Positions 1-4,821 of a stretch of 8,011 nt of DNA are shown here, in pieces. Numbering within the stretch: the first letter of the stretch is position 1; every line of letters starts with the position of its first letter. The stretch is taken from positions 1 through 8,011 of the forward strand of contig CANREI010000056.1 in the NCBI GenBank assembly GCA_947629595.1, written 5' to 3'. Origin of the DNA: an uncultured Alphaproteobacteria bacterium (GTDB taxonomy: Bacteria > Pseudomonadota > Alphaproteobacteria > CAAHEQ01 > UBA3637). Both the position numbers and the translations under genes were made by a program. Under the pieces are notes generated by a model. It searched no databases, was not told the origin of the DNA, and was given only the letters and a program-made list of their open reading frames with translations.

Positions 1-143
1 AACGTACGTAAGCCCCAGTTTTCGCGCTTTGAAACTTTACCGCCGTTGTTTTCGATAACGGATGCATATTTATCCGTCAACTCGGCAACTTTGGCGGGCG
101 TTAAATCTTGCCGCGCGATAAAGACATTTTCATAAAAAGGCAT
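1..143 (-). CDS. rpsF: Ribosomal protein bS6, 5' part (runs off left edge)
   Basis: Reading the minus strand from the ATG at 143-141 gives MPFYENVFIARQDLTPAKV followed by a stretch ending NGGKVSKRENWGLRT. This is the bS6 N-terminus: first beta strand 'YENVFIARQDLT', then helix, then the 'GGKV...E.WGLR' strand. bS6 binds bS18 in the central domain of 16S rRNA in the small subunit. Only about 47 codons are inside the window; bS6 is usually 95-150 residues, so the rest, probably followed by rpsR and rplI as in most bacteria, lies to the left. The start is fixed by a strong purine-rich ribosome-binding site, AGGAGAGGA, at 156-148, 4-5 nt upstream. A promoter and structured leader lie upstream (separate entries). 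I am confident of the family from the N-terminal signature despite the truncation. Confidence 0.93.
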   Translation of the reverse strand, partial: MPFYENVFIARQDLTPAKVAELTDKYASVIENNGGKVSKRENWGLRT

Positions 144-166
144 AATATCCTCTCCTTTTGGTTTTT

Positions 167-236
167 CTCGCTTCGGTTAAAACAGTTATTCCCCATGAAT
201 AAGTGCTTGAAGCATAGCCCTTGTCCGATAAGCAAG
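167..236 (-). promoter_or_regulatory. Structured rpsF mRNA leader, possible S6:S18 autoregulatory site
   Basis: In the minus-strand transcript, CTTGCTT (236-230) pairs with AAGCGAG (173-167), seven pairs including one G-U. After a two-nucleotide AU bulge, CGG (227-225) pairs with CCG (176-174). Inside this closed domain, TTATTC and GAATAA (202-197 and 191-186) form a perfect 6-bp hairpin with a 5-nt loop. Known biology: in many bacteria the S6:S18 complex binds a motif in its own rpsF leader that contains a conserved CCG trinucleotide on the 3' side of a hairpin. The CCG at 176-174 is suggestive but I cannot confirm a match to that motif. Pairing is seen in the sequence; the function is inference. 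Confidence 0.45.
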
Positions 237-267
237 AGCAAGGATTTTAAATCGGAAAAACGACTTG

Positions 268-295
268 ATTATACACATTCTTTTTTAAAAAGCAA
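268..295 (-). promoter_or_regulatory. Sigma-70-type promoter of rpsF
   Basis: On the minus strand there is a perfect -10 TATAAT (273-268), preceded by TG two bases upstream (extended -10 character), and a weaker -35 TTGCTT (295-290) with a 16-nt spacer. The expected start is near 261, giving a leader of about 118 nt before the rpsF ATG. The promoter begins only 16 bp after the stop codon of the upstream minus-strand gene, so rpsF need not depend on readthrough. Confidence 0.7.
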
Positions 296-310
296 GTTTT
301 TTTTGCCGAA

Positions 311-1675
311 TTATTCATTTTTTTCCATCATACTTTCATGAAACGATTTCATTTTTTCTTTAATTTCTTCCGGATCAACAGCTTTTTGCTTGCTTTTATC
401 GGCTTCTTCATTCGATTGCGGTTGCTTTTCCAATAAATCAATTAAATTTTGTTGCGCCGTCGTTGATTCGTTTTCGCATTCTTTTTGACCGACATACGGC
501 ATATTTTCCTCTAACAGCGCTTTGGCGTAATAGGCAATGTTTTCACATTCCTGCGGTGTAAATGTCAGATGATACGGCTTAATATGCACCGAATCGCCTG
601 CAATACGCTTTTTCATTTCCTCGCTTGTTAAGTTTTCCGTTATGTGATGCCTGGTGCAAAACGTATAACATTCATCGGGCTTATAGAGGTTTAAAATAAT
701 GCGCTCGTCTGCCTGTGTAATCACAACGCCTGTTTTATGCACTTCACTCACAACCGCTTGCCCGGGCAGATTATCTCCGGCCGCCACGTTATAGGTTTCA
801 CCGTCTTTGGTTTCCAAAACGGCACGCGTGCCTTCCGTTTTCTTTAAGATAAACGGTTTTTCCCGAAAGGCTTGTTCCTGCTTCATAACGGTTTGACAGC
901 GGCAATCCAGCATTTCTGTTGATATCGGCTCATCTGCGGTTGTTTCCGAAGTGCCGTCGCAGGAAAACATATTTTCCCGCATTTTGTTTTTGGCCACTTG
1001 AAAATCAAGTTTATTTTGCCTTGCCAAGTGGAACAATCCCAGGTTTTCTTCGGCTGCCGGACACCCCAACAAAATAGCGCGCCAAATATATTTAAATGCC
1101 GTTTGCGCCGCTTTATCGGGATCGGCCGCATTTTGATAGGCAATAATGCCCGAAATATGATTGGCAATCGGGGAATAGCGTTCAGAAGCCTCCCGAAGAT
1201 AGGATTGATAGCGATGATCATCTTTTTTCAAATAATAAACGGCAAAAGCGCCCAACAACGCGCCTTCCTGACGGGTTGTCATTTCCTGCGTATTTAAAGC
1301 CTCGGCGGCTTTTTGAAGGGCGTCATCAATTTTTTCCTGCTTTAACAATTGTTCTGCCTGATAGGCCAGCGACGGGCCGTATCTGGTATGATACGCTTTT
1401 TGGCAATACATATCGTGATACATGTGATCGGGATAACGCCGACAAACTTCATACAGCATTTTTCGGGCATTTTTTTGCGCGGCCAGCGGTGCCCATTTAC
1501 TCCAAACCAGAACCGAATCGTTAAACCCGCACGAATCATAAACGGCTTCATCAATGCCATCAAGTGATTTTTCCAAGTCTAACAATTGTTTTTCACAGGG
1601 ATCGGAAACAGCATCGGCTTGTGCCGACGGCAGCCCGATAAATCCCATTAAAAGCAGATATAAAAATAAGCGCAT
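311..1675 (-). CDS. Exported protein of unknown function, helical-repeat-like with possible PilP/GspC-type segment
   Basis: 454 residues. The N-terminus (MRLFLYLLLMGFIGLPSAQA-DA) is a classic Sec signal peptide with an AQA|D cleavage site near residue 20, so the product is periplasmic or surface-linked. Residues about 100-235 are alpha-helical with 'A..A..AL' and 'A...AI.LGCPAAEENLGLFHLA' patterns that resemble TPR/Sel1-like repeats, but too irregularly to name a family. Residues about 284-330 (RAVLETKDGETYNVAAGDNLPG...VVSEVHKTGVVITQ...IILNL) have the length and G-D-x-L-P-G pattern of the small beta domain of PilP/GspC pilus and secretion proteins; this is a resemblance only. The tail (about 405-454) is highly charged and probably helical. 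Many cysteines suggest periplasmic disulfides. The start is supported by AAGGAAA about 6 nt upstream of the ATG and a promoter at 1700-1728. I do not recognise the gene. A role near a type IV pilus would suit the pilin in this window, but that is speculation. Confidence 0.8.
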   Translation of the reverse strand: MRLFLYLLLMGFIGLPSAQADAVSDPCEKQLLDLEKSLDGIDEAVYDSCGFNDSVLVWSKWAPLAAQKNARKMLYEVCRRYPDHMYHDMYCQKAYHTRYGPSLAYQAEQLLKQEKIDDALQKAAEALNTQEMTTRQEGALLGAFAVYYLKKDDHRYQSYLREASERYSPIANHISGIIAYQNAADPDKAAQTAFKYIWRAILLGCPAAEENLGLFHLARQNKLDFQVAKNKMRENMFSCDGTSETTADEPISTEMLDCRCQTVMKQEQAFREKPFILKKTEGTRAVLETKDGETYNVAAGDNLPGQAVVSEVHKTGVVITQADERIILNLYKPDECYTFCTRHHITENLTSEEMKKRIAGDSVHIKPYHLTFTPQECENIAYYAKALLEENMPYVGQKECENESTTAQQNLIDLLEKQPQSNEEADKSKQKAVDPEEIKEKMKSFHESMMEKNE

Positions 1676-1699
1676 TTTTTATTTCCTTTCCTGTTTTTT

Positions 1700-1728
1700 A
1701 ACATAACAAATAATAAAAAAAATATCAA
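1700..1728 (-). promoter_or_regulatory. Promoter of the exported unknown protein
   Basis: The minus strand carries TTGATA (1728-1723), a 17-nt spacer, then TATGTT (1705-1700), a good sigma-70-type pair, about 25 nt upstream of the ATG at 1675. Its -35 box lies 13 bp from the -35 of the divergent dksA promoter, so a regulator binding here could affect both directions. Confidence 0.55.
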
Positions 1729-1741
1729 GAAAAAACAACGC

Positions 1742-1774
1742 TTGACATTTATTTCAAAATCAGCTATGTATAAC
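1742..1774 (+). promoter_or_regulatory. Promoter of the dksA-maf-rng-yacG operon
   Basis: A perfect -35 TTGACA is at 1742-1747. Two -10 candidates follow: TATGTA at 1765-1770 (17-nt spacer, weaker box) and TATAAC at 1769-1774 (better box, over-long 21-nt spacer). Transcription would start around 1777-1781, giving a short leader of about 25 nt before the ATG at 1805. Confidence 0.5.
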
Positions 1775-1804
1775 TATCACCACTTTAAAGAAGGAGTTTA
1801 ATTG

Positions 1805-2227
1805 ATGACAGTCATAAATTTACCCCCCGATTACAAACCCTCTGCCGATGAAGAATACATGAACGAACGGCAATTGGAATATTTCCGCCGAAAATTAACG
1901 GCATGGCGTGATGAATTGGTTGCCGCTTCCGAAAACACCTTGCAAAATTTAAAAGAAAACAGTTTGCAGGAAACGGATTTAAATGATCGCGCCAGCACGG
2001 AAACCGATCAGTTCCTTGATTTACGTACCCGGGATCGTATGCGTAAGTTAATTAAGAAAATCGAAGCCGCTTTAAAACGCATTGAAGACGGAACGTACGG
2101 TTATTGCGAAGAAACCGGCGAACCCATCGGATTGGGTCGGTTGGAAGCGCGCCCCGTTACCACATTGTGCATTGAAGCGCAGGAACGGCACGAGCGCAAA
2201 GAAAAAACGCAAGCAGATGACAAATAA
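1805..2227 (+). CDS. dksA: DksA/TraR-family RNA polymerase-binding transcription factor
   Basis: 140 residues from the ATG at 1805. AAGGAG at 1791-1796 sits 8 nt upstream of this ATG; an in-frame TTG at 1802 is only 5 nt away and is disfavoured. DksA inserts a coiled coil into the RNA polymerase secondary channel and, with ppGpp, retunes transcription of rRNA and biosynthetic promoters. Residues about 20-57 and 66-95 form the two coiled-coil arms. The tip carries D58-L-N-D61-R-A63, matching the functional DxxDxA tip motif. The globular part reads 'YGYCEETGEPIGLGRLEARPVTTLCIEAQERHERKE'. The classical four zinc cysteines are reduced to two: C101-x2-T104 and C122-x2-A125. Alphaproteobacterial DksA proteins commonly have this reduced set, so zinc binding is doubtful but the protein is probably functional. 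It is first in the operon and overlaps maf by 11 bp. Confidence 0.93.
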   Translation: MTVINLPPDYKPSADEEYMNERQLEYFRRKLTAWRDELVAASENTLQNLKENSLQETDLNDRASTETDQFLDLRTRDRMRKLIKKIEAALKRIEDGTYGYCEETGEPIGLGRLEARPVTTLCIEAQERHERKEKTQADDK

Positions 2228-2807
2228 TTTCTGGGGATTAAAAGCCGGTTTTATTTTGGCCTCCGGTTCGCCGCAGCGTAAAGCTTTGTTGGAACAGGTG
2301 CGCTTATATCCCGATAAAATTGTTTCGCCCGATATTGACGAATCGACTTTGCCGAACGAATTACCGGCGCAATATGTGAAACGCATTGCCGTTTTGAAAG
2401 CGCAAGCCGTTTTTCAGGAAAATAAAGGCGTTTGCGTGGTAGCGGCCGATACGGTTTTGGCTGTCGGCCGTCGCATTATTCGAAAAGCCGAAACCGAAGA
2501 AGAAGCGTTACAACATTTACAACTGCTTTCGGGGCGAAAACACCGCGTGATCACGGGATTATGCGTTATATCGCCGCAAGGAAAAGTTATCACGCGCGTT
2601 TCACAATCAATTGTTACCATGAAACATTTGTCAAAAGAAGATATCGCGCTTATTTTAAAATCGGGTGAATATAAAAATGTGGCGGGCTATAAAATTGAAG
2701 GGCTCATCAGTGCTTTTATCAAACGCATTAACGGCTCGTATGACGGTATTGTAGGGCTCCCCGTTTATGAAACGGCGCAAATATTAAGAGGCGTTATCGG
2801 CGCATGA
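2217..2807 (+). CDS. maf: Maf-family nucleoside triphosphate pyrophosphatase
   Basis: 196 residues, the usual Maf length. Maf proteins hydrolyse non-canonical or selected NTPs (dTTP/UTP for the YhdE type, m7GTP for the YceF type) to the monophosphate and pyrophosphate, acting as house-cleaning enzymes. Visible motifs: the phosphate-binding N-terminus 'LASGSPQRKALL' (residues 14-25; SPQR in place of the usual SPRR), 'DIDES' at 39-43, the catalytic 'VVAADTVLA' (Asp78), 'LSGRKHRVITG', and the C-terminal 'GYKIEG...F...INGSYDGIVGLPVYET' at about 157-186. The start is the ATG at 2217, inside the end of dksA. The frame is open further upstream to 2082, but that would overlap dksA by about 146 bp and add no Maf sequence. 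No strong ribosome-binding site is seen before 2217, which fits coupling to dksA translation. The stop overlaps the next start (ATGA). I cannot assign substrate subtype. Confidence 0.92.
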   Translation: MTNNFWGLKAGFILASGSPQRKALLEQVRLYPDKIVSPDIDESTLPNELPAQYVKRIAVLKAQAVFQENKGVCVVAADTVLAVGRRIIRKAETEEEALQHLQLLSGRKHRVITGLCVISPQGKVITRVSQSIVTMKHLSKEDIALILKSGEYKNVAGYKIEGLISAFIKRINGSYDGIVGLPVYETAQILRGVIGA

Positions 2808-3733
2808 AAATTTTGAGGCGTGTTTATTATCAGGCAATCGTCACCGGTTTTTTTGACGATTGTTCTTGTTTAAGGCACTTAACCGTTACACAAAAAAACG
2901 CTTTAAATTATAACGAAACAATTTCTGCCGTCGTAACGGATTATCATGAAACACTCGGCGGTTATTTTGCCAAAGCCAAAGAAAATATTCCGTTATTTAT
3001 TCAAACCGAGCAAAAATTATCGATCGGACAGCGTGTATCGGTTCAAATTATCAAAGAAGCGCGGGAAAATAAGGCGGCAACGGGCGTGTTATGTGAAAAA
3101 AACACCGTCGAATCCCCGAAAAACGAGCAAATTGAAAATACCGACATCATCAACACGGCCTTGATTGAAACGGTACTGGCAAAAGAAATTTCCTTTGCCG
3201 AGGGCGCCGTGTTGCATTTTGAGAAAACGGCCGTTTGTTCCGTGTTTGATGTTGATTCGGCAAAATCAACACAGCCGCTTGATAAAATTAACGAATCAGC
3301 TTGCATGGAAATTGCCAAACAAGTGCGGCTTAAAAATTTATCGGGCATTATTTTAATTGATTTTGCCGGGTTCAAGAAAGCGGCCGAACAAAAAAAATTG
3401 GCGGCATTGTTAAAAAAGGCCTTTCGGGAGGATTCTTTAACGCATCTCGGTGCGTTTACGAAAACACGTCTTTTCGAATTAACGCGCAAACGGCAGGCAG
3501 CCTCGTTATTTGATGTGTTTTTAACCCCTGCGGGCGAAAAGAATGCCTTGTTTTTAAGTTTGGAAATTCAAGAGCGGCTGGAACAAAAATGGCGGACAAT
3601 GCCGGTTTTAACCGTTCATCCGGTGTTGGCTCATCAATTACCGCGGGAATTTCAAAACTTGTGTTTTATGAAAACCGATCTTACATATCCTTTGAATAAA
3701 TATGAACTGAAAGAGGAAAATAATGGAAAATGA
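2804..3733 (+). CDS. Short RNase E/G-family protein without zinc link
   Basis: 309 residues. RNase E/G enzymes cut single-stranded RNA in rRNA processing and mRNA decay. Residues about 36-96 resemble the S1-type RNA-binding part ('GGYFAKAKENIPLFIQ...L..GQRVSVQIIKEARENKAATG'). Catalytic-domain blocks follow: 'GAVLHFEKTAVCSVFDVDSA' (134-153), 'EIAKQVRLKNLSGIILIDFAGF' (169-190) and 'LTHLGAFTKTRLFELTRKR' (212-230). The two metal-binding aspartates of the family appear to be kept, D149 in the DVNTG-equivalent (here DVDSA) and D186 in the IDF block. The CPxC zinc-link motif expected soon after TRKR is absent, and the protein is much shorter than E. coli RNase G (about 490). Reduced versions between maf and yacG are, from memory, usual in alphaproteobacteria. 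The start overlaps the maf stop by 4 bp, and the end overlaps yacG by 11 bp. Family is confident; full catalytic activity is not established. Confidence 0.85.
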   Translation: MKILRRVYYQAIVTGFFDDCSCLRHLTVTQKNALNYNETISAVVTDYHETLGGYFAKAKENIPLFIQTEQKLSIGQRVSVQIIKEARENKAATGVLCEKNTVESPKNEQIENTDIINTALIETVLAKEISFAEGAVLHFEKTAVCSVFDVDSAKSTQPLDKINESACMEIAKQVRLKNLSGIILIDFAGFKKAAEQKKLAALLKKAFREDSLTHLGAFTKTRLFELTRKRQAASLFDVFLTPAGEKNALFLSLEIQERLEQKWRTMPVLTVHPVLAHQLPREFQNLCFMKTDLTYPLNKYELKEENNGK

Positions 3734-3914
3734 AAAGAAATGCCCGATTTGCGGGAAAAATCAAGATGAAAAATATAAGCCGTTTTGTTCCAAAAAATGC
3801 GCCGATGTTGATTTGGGGCGTTGGCTGAAAGGTACTTATGTGATTCATACCGACGAGCGACCGAAAGAAGCCGATTTTTCCGAAGTAACAGATACTTCCG
3901 ATGCGGAAAATTAA
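3723..3914 (+). CDS. yacG: YacG zinc-finger protein (DNA gyrase inhibitor family)
   Basis: 63 residues, the normal size for YacG. The four zinc ligands are C7-x2-C10 and C22-x3-C26 ('CPICGK...YKPFCSKKCADVDLGRWLKGTYVI'), followed by an acidic, disordered tail. In E. coli, YacG binds GyrB and inhibits DNA gyrase. AGAGGA at 3712-3717 lies about 5 nt before the ATG and decides the start, within the last codons of the RNase gene. It is the last gene of the operon. Just after the stop is a perfect A7-TGCA-T7 palindrome (3914-3931), a possible weak transcription stop. Identification is firm from the Cys spacing and the 'DLGRWL' motif. Confidence 0.95.
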   Translation: MENEKKCPICGKNQDEKYKPFCSKKCADVDLGRWLKGTYVIHTDERPKEADFSEVTDTSDAEN

Positions 3915-3931
3915 AAAAAATGCATTTTTTT
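3914..3931. repeat. A7-TGCA-T7 palindrome after yacG
   Basis: This is a perfect 18-bp self-complementary sequence overlapping the yacG stop codon. With no natural loop it can form at most a short A-T hairpin with a T tract, so it is at best a weak terminator for the dksA-yacG operon. No better terminator is visible before the tRNA promoter. Confidence 0.35.
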
Positions 3932-3942
3932 GAAAAAAAGAC

Positions 3943-3971
3943 TGGACATTTAATTTGTTTTCGTGTATAAA
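3943..3971 (+). promoter_or_regulatory. Promoter of tRNA-Phe
   Basis: TGGACA (3943-3948), a 17-nt spacer and TATAAA (3966-3971) form a near-consensus sigma-70 promoter. The expected start, about 3978-3980, lies 6-8 nt before the mature tRNA 5' end. Confidence 0.75.
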
Positions 3972-3985
3972 CAATTTTGCTCCCG

Positions 3986-4061
3986 GCCTGGGTAGCTCAG
4001 TCGGTAGAGCAAGGGACTGAAAATCCCTGTGTCGGCGGTTCGATTCCGTCCCCAGGCACCA
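3986..4061 (+). tRNA. tRNA-Phe (GAA)
   Basis: 76 nt with encoded CCA. The acceptor arms GCCTGGG (3986-3992) and CCCAGGC (4051-4057) pair fully. The D arm is GCTCAGTCGGTAGAGC. The anticodon stem AGGGA/TCCCT encloses loop CTGAAAA with anticodon GAA at 4019-4021. The T arm contains TTCGATT, and CCA is at 4059-4061. It decodes UUC/UUU. It sits directly after yacG, with its own promoter and terminator. Confidence 0.98.
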
Positions 4062-4082
4062 GCAAATAAAAAGCATAAATTG

Positions 4083-4115
4083 AAAAAAGCGGTTTTCTTC
4101 ATTGCCGCTTTTTTT
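4083..4115 (+). terminator. Rho-independent terminator of tRNA-Phe
   Basis: AAAAAAGCGG (4083-4092) pairs with CCGCTTTTTT (4105-4114) around a 12-nt loop, ending in a run of seven T. It ends the tRNA transcript about 22 nt after the CCA. Confidence 0.85.
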
Positions 4116-4157
4116 ATTTATCGGCTTAAATTTTCTGTTTGACAGTGAATTTATTTC

Positions 4158-4333
4158 TTTTCGGCAGAAAATGTCGATTTGGGGAACGTGCACCGGCGCG
4201 GTGGGCCGAAAATATGAAAAGAAAGGCAGAGAAACAATGCTTTTCTTTAAAATGTTACCGATAAAAATTTCCCCTCTATCGGCGGATGTGATGCGCCGCG
4301 AAAAGTGGCGCATCGCTATGGGCCGATAGGGGG
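4158..4333 (+). repeat. Paired-hairpin repeat element, copy 1 (hairpins E' and A')
   Basis: This copy has two hairpins. E' (4158-4212) has outer stem TTTTCGGC/GCCGAAAA and a partly decayed inner stem. A' (4272-4333) has a 12-bp outer stem (core CTATCGGC 4276-4283 with GCCGATAG 4322-4329), an asymmetric internal loop, inner stem GATGCGCC/GGCGCATC (4290-4297, 4307-4314) and a 9-nt loop. The whole unit recurs in reverse orientation at 6343-6510. The A' inner hairpin is identical there, and the flanking 'GGCGCGGTGGGCCGAAAAT' is also shared. The element sits between the tRNA-Phe terminator and the promoter of the ncRNA candidate. No family known to me matches it; it behaves like a REP/MITE-type dispersed element. 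Open frames crossing it are probably not genes. Confidence 0.85.
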
Positions 4334-4360
4334 AAAAATTTAATGATGCAAATTTTCTGC

Positions 4361-4389
4361 TTGACATTGGTATGAAAAGCTTTTATTCT
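4361..4389 (+). promoter_or_regulatory. Promoter of the ncRNA candidate
   Basis: A perfect TTGACA (4361-4366) is followed after 17 nt by TATTCT (4384-4389). The start is expected near 4396. It lies 27 bp after the paired-hairpin repeat, and its upstream half (AAATTTTCTGCTTGACA) is a near copy of a sequence on the other side of that repeat at 4128-4144. Confidence 0.6.
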
Positions 4390-4395
4390 GAAAGC

Positions 4396-4601
4396 AAGGC
4401 AAGTGATGTGTGCCCCGAGGCTTAACAACCTCTTTATACGTGTCCTTGAAAAAGGATAGATTTTTAGTCCTGTTTTTTATAAACAAGGCAAAGAATCGAA
4501 CGACCGGAAGGCAGTAAAATAGCCTTTTGGTCAATATACTGCGCTATCTCGTATAAATAGTTGTTAACTTCCGGTCGCCTCTCATCAAGGCGATTTTTTT
4601 T
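4396..4601 (+). ncRNA. Predicted structured non-coding RNA, family unknown
   Basis: A promoter and a strong terminator bracket about 205 nt with no convincing reading frame but dense pairing. TCCTT-GAAA-AAGGA (4442-4455) is a tetraloop hairpin. CGACCGGAAG (4501-4510) pairs perfectly with CTTCCGGTCG (4568-4577), and immediately inside it GCAGTA (4511-4516) pairs with TACTGC (4537-4542). A small CTAT/ATAG hairpin in the remaining arm makes a likely three-way junction. TGATG and GAGGC near the 5' end can pair with GCCTC and CATCA in the 3' terminator region, giving a possible closing helix. It could be a free small RNA, or a leader attenuating the downstream small ORF and pilin, since no other good promoter is visible before them. 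The sequence does not let me call it 6S, SRP, tmRNA or RNase P RNA. The exact 5' end is inferred from the promoter. Confidence 0.55.
4575..4601 (+). terminator. Rho-independent terminator of the ncRNA candidate
   Basis: TCGCCT (4575-4580) and AGGCGA (4588-4593) form a 6-bp stem with a 7-nt loop, followed by eight T. The stem shares bases 4575-4577 with the 10-bp CGACCGGAAG/CTTCCGGTCG helix, so the two cannot both form completely. Confidence 0.8.
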
Positions 4602-4606
4602 GAATA

Positions 4607-4633
4607 TGCATCAAAAAAATTGCATCAAAAAAA
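4607..4633 (+). repeat. Tandem 14-bp direct repeat TGCATCAAAAAAA
   Basis: TGCATCAAAAAAA occurs twice (4607-4619 and 4621-4633), separated by one T, just after the ncRNA terminator and 65 bp before the small ORF. It may be an operator pair with sites one helical turn and a bit apart, or simple A-tract expansion. Confidence 0.6.
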
Positions 4634-4652
4634 CGTACGATTTTTGCAACAC

Positions 4653-4677
4653 TTTTTTTTGATTTTTTCAAAAAAAA
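4653..4677. repeat. AT-rich inverted repeat before the small ORF
   Basis: TTTTTTTTGA (4653-4662) is complementary to TCAAAAAAAA (4668-4677) around a five-T loop. It ends 7 bp before the GGAGG ribosome-binding site of the small ORF. In RNA it could lie just upstream of the translation start; as DNA it is a bent, easily melted tract. No clear -35/-10 pair was found in 4602-4697. Confidence 0.5.
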
Positions 4678-4697
4678 TTTATTTGGAGGTAAATTTA

Positions 4698-4805
4698 ATG
4701 CAATATCAAAGAGTTATAACAAGACTGTTTTACCAAAATTTGAGGGTAATTTTACCCCCGAATCCGCGTTGCATTAAAGGTACGTTTAATTTATGCTTTT
4801 TATAG
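4698..4805 (+). CDS. Small ORF, 35 codons, upstream of the pilin
   Basis: GGAGG (4685-4689) sits 8 nt before the ATG at 4698, one of the best ribosome-binding sites in the window. The frame runs 35 codons to TAG (4803-4805), 16 nt before the pilin start. The product begins MQYQRVITRLFYQNLRVILP and ends in NLCFL; it is basic, with no clear signal peptide or membrane helix and no family I know. The frame is open upstream to 4620, but that extension has no ribosome-binding site. Codon use (AGA, AGG, ATA) differs from the housekeeping genes. It could be a leader peptide coupled to pilin translation, a small protein in its own right, or the decayed end of an older gene. The ribosome-binding site is the main evidence. 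Confidence 0.45.
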   Translation: MQYQRVITRLFYQNLRVILPPNPRCIKGTFNLCFL

Positions 4806-4821
4806 CGAAAGGGGTTAAAAA

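Noticed and set aside
290..310. Terminator of the exported unknown protein (GCAA/TTGC with T run on the minus strand)
   Set aside because: Only a 4-bp A/T-rich stem is possible and the same bases form the rpsF -35 region; too weak to list as a feature.
2082..2216. Upstream extension of maf within dksA
   Set aside because: The extra residues are dksA in another frame and do not match the Maf N-terminus, which begins just before the SGSPQR motif after the ATG at 2217.
3986..4061. Integration site at the tRNA-Phe 3' end
   Set aside because: An accessory block follows the tRNA, but no second copy of the tRNA 3' end was found in the window and no integrase gene is present.
3681..4367. Long minus-strand open frame (228 codons) across yacG, tRNA-Phe and repeat copy 1
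   Set aside because: It runs antisense through the yacG end, a real tRNA and hairpin repeats, has no good ribosome-binding site, and its composition follows the tRNA and repeat sequence. It is a shadow frame.
4495..4530. SRP RNA-like sequence (ACCGGAAGGCAG...AGCC)
   Set aside because: It resembles the GGAA tetraloop region of SRP RNA, but the GGAA here lies inside a perfect 10-bp long-range helix, and the flanking symmetric loops of SRP helix 8 are not present.
4527..4557. Promoter-like TGGTCA-N18-TATAAA inside the ncRNA
   Set aside because: The -35 is poor and transcription would start just before the terminator, leaving a transcript of under 40 nt. The bases are better explained by RNA pairing.
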